The notes beneath the pieces were generated by a model that was not told the DNA's origin, searched no databases, and saw nothing but the letters and a program-made list of their open reading frames with translations. 64,000 nt of DNA. It comes from Coralloluteibacterium stylophorae (lineage in GTDB: Bacteria > Pseudomonadota > Gammaproteobacteria > Xanthomonadales > Xanthomonadaceae). The translations under genes and the position numbers were made by a program. The stretch lies in assembly GCF_018122625.2 (NCBI RefSeq), contig NZ_JAGQFT020000001.1:62001-126000 (forward strand), in the 5' to 3' direction. Below, one piece after another: positions 62,471 to 64,000 of the stretch (position 1 is its first letter; every line of letters starts with the position of its first letter).

Positions 62471-63037
62471 TCATCTGCCGTCGTCGGCGGGCCCGTCCCA
62501 GAGCGCGTCCCAGCCGGCGTGGCCCAGCCGGCGCAGGGTCTGGATGTTGCGTTCGTAGATCGCGTCGGTGTCGGGCACGGCGGCGACCGCGGCGTCGACC
62601 GAGGACTCGCGCAGCAGGTGCAGGATCGGGTGCGGCGAGCGGTTGCTGTGGTTCTCGATCGCGTCCGGCGCGGCGTCGGCGAAGCGGTAGTCGGGGTGGA
62701 AACTCGCGACCTGCACCACGCCCTCCAGCCCCTGCATGCGCACCGCCAGGTCGGCGATGTCGAGGAAGGCGTTGTAGGCCTCGAAGTCGCGCAGCACGCA
62801 AGGGTGGATCAGCAGGGTGGTCTCGACCCGCTCCGGATCGGCGTCGCGCAGCAGTGCGAGCTCCGCATCGAGGTCGCCGAGCAGGGCGTCCTCGTCCGTC
62901 GCCCGGCTCACCGCCATCCGCAGGCGTCCGCGCACCAGCGGCGCGCGTGCGAACGGGCAGAGGTTGAGGCCGATCACCGCGCGCTCCAGCCAGGTGCGGG
63001 TGGCGGCGAGGACGGCGCTGTCGTCGGGATCGGTCAC
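62471..63037 (-). CDS. DUF1415 family protein
   Basis: A 188-residue cytosolic protein. The segments VIGLNLCPFARAPLVRGRLR and ASFHPDYRFAD...SNRSPHPILHLLRESSV are the DUF1415 signature, with conserved Cys, His and Pro residues but no known activity. A palindrome pair follows upstream of its start. I assign no function. Confidence 0.93.
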   Translation of the reverse strand: MTDPDDSAVLAATRTWLERAVIGLNLCPFARAPLVRGRLRMAVSRATDEDALLGDLDAELALLRDADPERVETTLLIHPCVLRDFEAYNAFLDIADLAVRMQGLEGVVQVASFHPDYRFADAAPDAIENHSNRSPHPILHLLRESSVDAAVAAVPDTDAIYERNIQTLRRLGHAGWDALWDGPADDGR

Positions 63038-63069
63038 GTCGAGGTCCGGCTGGCTGTGAGAGCGGCTTC

Positions 63070-63142
63070 TGTGGGAGGGGCTTCAGCCCGGACGGCGGGT
63101 GCTCGGGTGACCAGCGCGGGTCGCGGCTGAAGCCGCTCCTAC
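63070..63142. repeat. extragenic palindrome pair between dbpA and DUF1415
   Basis: TGTGGGAGGGGCTTCAGCCCGGAC at 63070-63093 faces GTCGCGGCTGAAGCCGCTCCTAC at 63120-63142. The two arms are of different subtypes, as in the 54092 pair. Located downstream of dbpA and upstream of the DUF1415 gene. Confidence 0.8.
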
Positions 63143-63164
63143 GGCGGCGGTGTGGCGCGTCGGG

Positions 63165-64000
63165 TCAGATGCGGCGGATGCGGAAGCGGCGGCCCTTGAT
63201 GCCGTCGGCGCCGAGCGCGGCCGCGGCGGCGTCGGCCTTGCCGCGGTGCACGGCGACATAGGAACGGGTGGGGAAGATGTCGATCTTGCCGATGGCCTCG
63301 CCCTTGAGGCCCGCCGCGCCGGTCAGCGCGCCGAGGACGTCGCCGGGGCGGAGCTTGTCGGTGCGGCCGGCGTCGATGCGCAGCGTCGCCATCGGCGCGC
63401 GCGGCACGTCGCGCGGTGCGGCGCCGGCGGGCGTGGCCCGGACCCAGTGCAGCGGCGCGCCCTGGCGCTCCTCCAGCGCATGCGCGCGCTGGATCTCGCG
63501 CGGCGTGACCAGGTTCAGCACCAGGCCGGAGCGGCCGGCGCGTGCGGTGCGGCCGATGCGGTGCACGTAGACGTCCGGGTCGCTCGGCAGCTCGTAGTTG
63601 ACGACGCAGGCCAGCTCCTTGACGTCCAGGCCGCGCGCGGCGACGTCGCTGGCGACCAGCACCGACAGGCTGCGGTTGGCGAAGCGCACCAGTACCTCGT
63701 CACGGTCGCGCTGCTCGAGGTCGCCGTGCAGCGCCGCCGAGGCGAAGCCGGCGCGCGCGAGCGCCGCGGCGACGTCGTCGACGTCGCGCTTGGTGTTGCA
63801 GAAGACCACCGTCGACTCGGGGCGATGCTCCAGCAGCAGGCCCGCGAGCGCGGCCGGCTTCAGCGCGAGGTCGACCTCGTGGAAGCGCTGCTCGACCTCC
63901 GGCGCGTCGACCACGCCCTCGGCGCTGACCTCGACCGGGTCGCGCAGCGTGGCCGCCGCCATCCCGCGGATGGCCTCGGGCCAGGTCGCCGAGAACAGCA
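63165..64000 (-). CDS. dbpA: DEAD-box RNA helicase DbpA, C-terminal part (runs off right edge)
   Basis: The last 277 codons of an RNA helicase; the N-terminal RecA domain lies outside. Visible: motif III SAT, the second RecA domain with VFCNTKRDVDDVA, VASDVAARGLDV and the arginine-finger motif HRIGRTARAG, then the DbpA-specific C-terminal RNA-binding domain (GRTDKLRPGDVLGALTGAAG and GKIDIFPTRSYVAV), which targets hairpin 92 of 23S rRNA in E. coli. Role: late 50S subunit assembly. Confidence 0.95.
   Translation of the reverse strand, partial: LFSATWPEAIRGMAAATLRDPVEVSAEGVVDAPEVEQRFHEVDLALKPAALAGLLLEHRPESTVVFCNTKRDVDDVAAALARAGFASAALHGDLEQRDRDEVLVRFANRSLSVLVASDVAARGLDVKELACVVNYELPSDPDVYVHRIGRTARAGRSGLVLNLVTPREIQRAHALEERQGAPLHWVRATPAGAAPRDVPRAPMATLRIDAGRTDKLRPGDVLGALTGAAGLKGEAIGKIDIFPTRSYVAVHRGKADAAAAALGADGIKGRRFRIRRI

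Noticed and set aside
1-64000. prophage, integrative element or biosynthetic cluster
   Set aside because: No integrase, phage, conjugation, polyketide or peptide synthetase genes, no att-like repeats, and even base composition throughout.

Overview
The window is GC-rich, densely coding chromosomal DNA from a gammaproteobacterium, most likely the Xanthomonadaceae/Lysobacteraceae (a Lysobacter- or Luteimonas-like genus). Three things point there: the TonB-dependent receptor type at the left edge, the gene complement (M14 peptidase, DUF885, DUF1415, DUF5916, a HutF-type histidine pathway), and the short extragenic palindromes with a GCTTCAGCC core (GTAGGAGCGGCTTCAGCCGCGAC and TGTGGGAGGGGCTTCAGCCCCGAC types). 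I found no rRNA, tRNA, CRISPR array, prophage, transposase or toxin-antitoxin module. Two genes run off the window: the receptor on the left and a DbpA-type helicase on the right.

Layout. 1-5.2 kb: receptor start with a LacI-type operator, a small disordered protein, a sugar-dehydrogenase/PEBP fusion, and an overlapping DUF3182 (ATP-grasp-like) plus alpha/beta-hydrolase pair. 5.4-10.7 kb: a secreted metzincin with FG-GAP repeats, two tandem-domain universal stress proteins behind a perfect FNR/Anr box, and an ECF41 sigma factor with a candidate autoregulatory promoter. 10.7-13.7 kb: a DUF5916 outer-membrane-type protein and a repeat-rich spacer. 13.7-19.1 kb: histidine utilisation, with hutHU diverging from hutFC around a HutC-type operator. 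19.1-21.6 kb: a small membrane protein and motAB behind a sigma-28 promoter. 21.7-27.3 kb: a molybdenum hydroxylase operon (xdhC-mocA-paoABC). 27.4-34.9 kb: an ABC exporter, phosphoglucomutase, and a three-gene phosphorelay.

34.9-45.4 kb: a coupled glycosyltransferase-DUF2243-CtaG chain, M14 carboxypeptidase, glutathione transferase, a second small disordered protein, a UbiB-like kinase, rhomboid protease, serine beta-lactamase-family hydrolase and a Mut7-C protein. 45.4-50.2 kb: a Tat-type Gfo/Idh/MocA oxidoreductase and a TRIC-family protein diverging around a G-rich tract, a DUF421 protein and a DUF885 lipoprotein. 50.3-64 kb: housekeeping and enzyme genes (two pseudouridine synthases, MBL hydrolase, LLM flavin enzyme, YceH, SelO, amidase, YhhQ, quinone reductase, EAL phosphodiesterase, putative aminopeptidase, DUF1415, DbpA).

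Most genes are ordinary core or accessory metabolism. The regulatory sites are the most informative part: a perfect FNR box at a class II spacing, an ECF41 promoter in front of the ECF41 gene itself, a sigma-28 promoter in front of motAB, and a HutC operator. Less understood are the DUF3182/hydrolase pair, the PQQ-dehydrogenase/PEBP fusion, the GT1-DUF2243-CtaG chain, and stop codons supplied by extragenic repeats.
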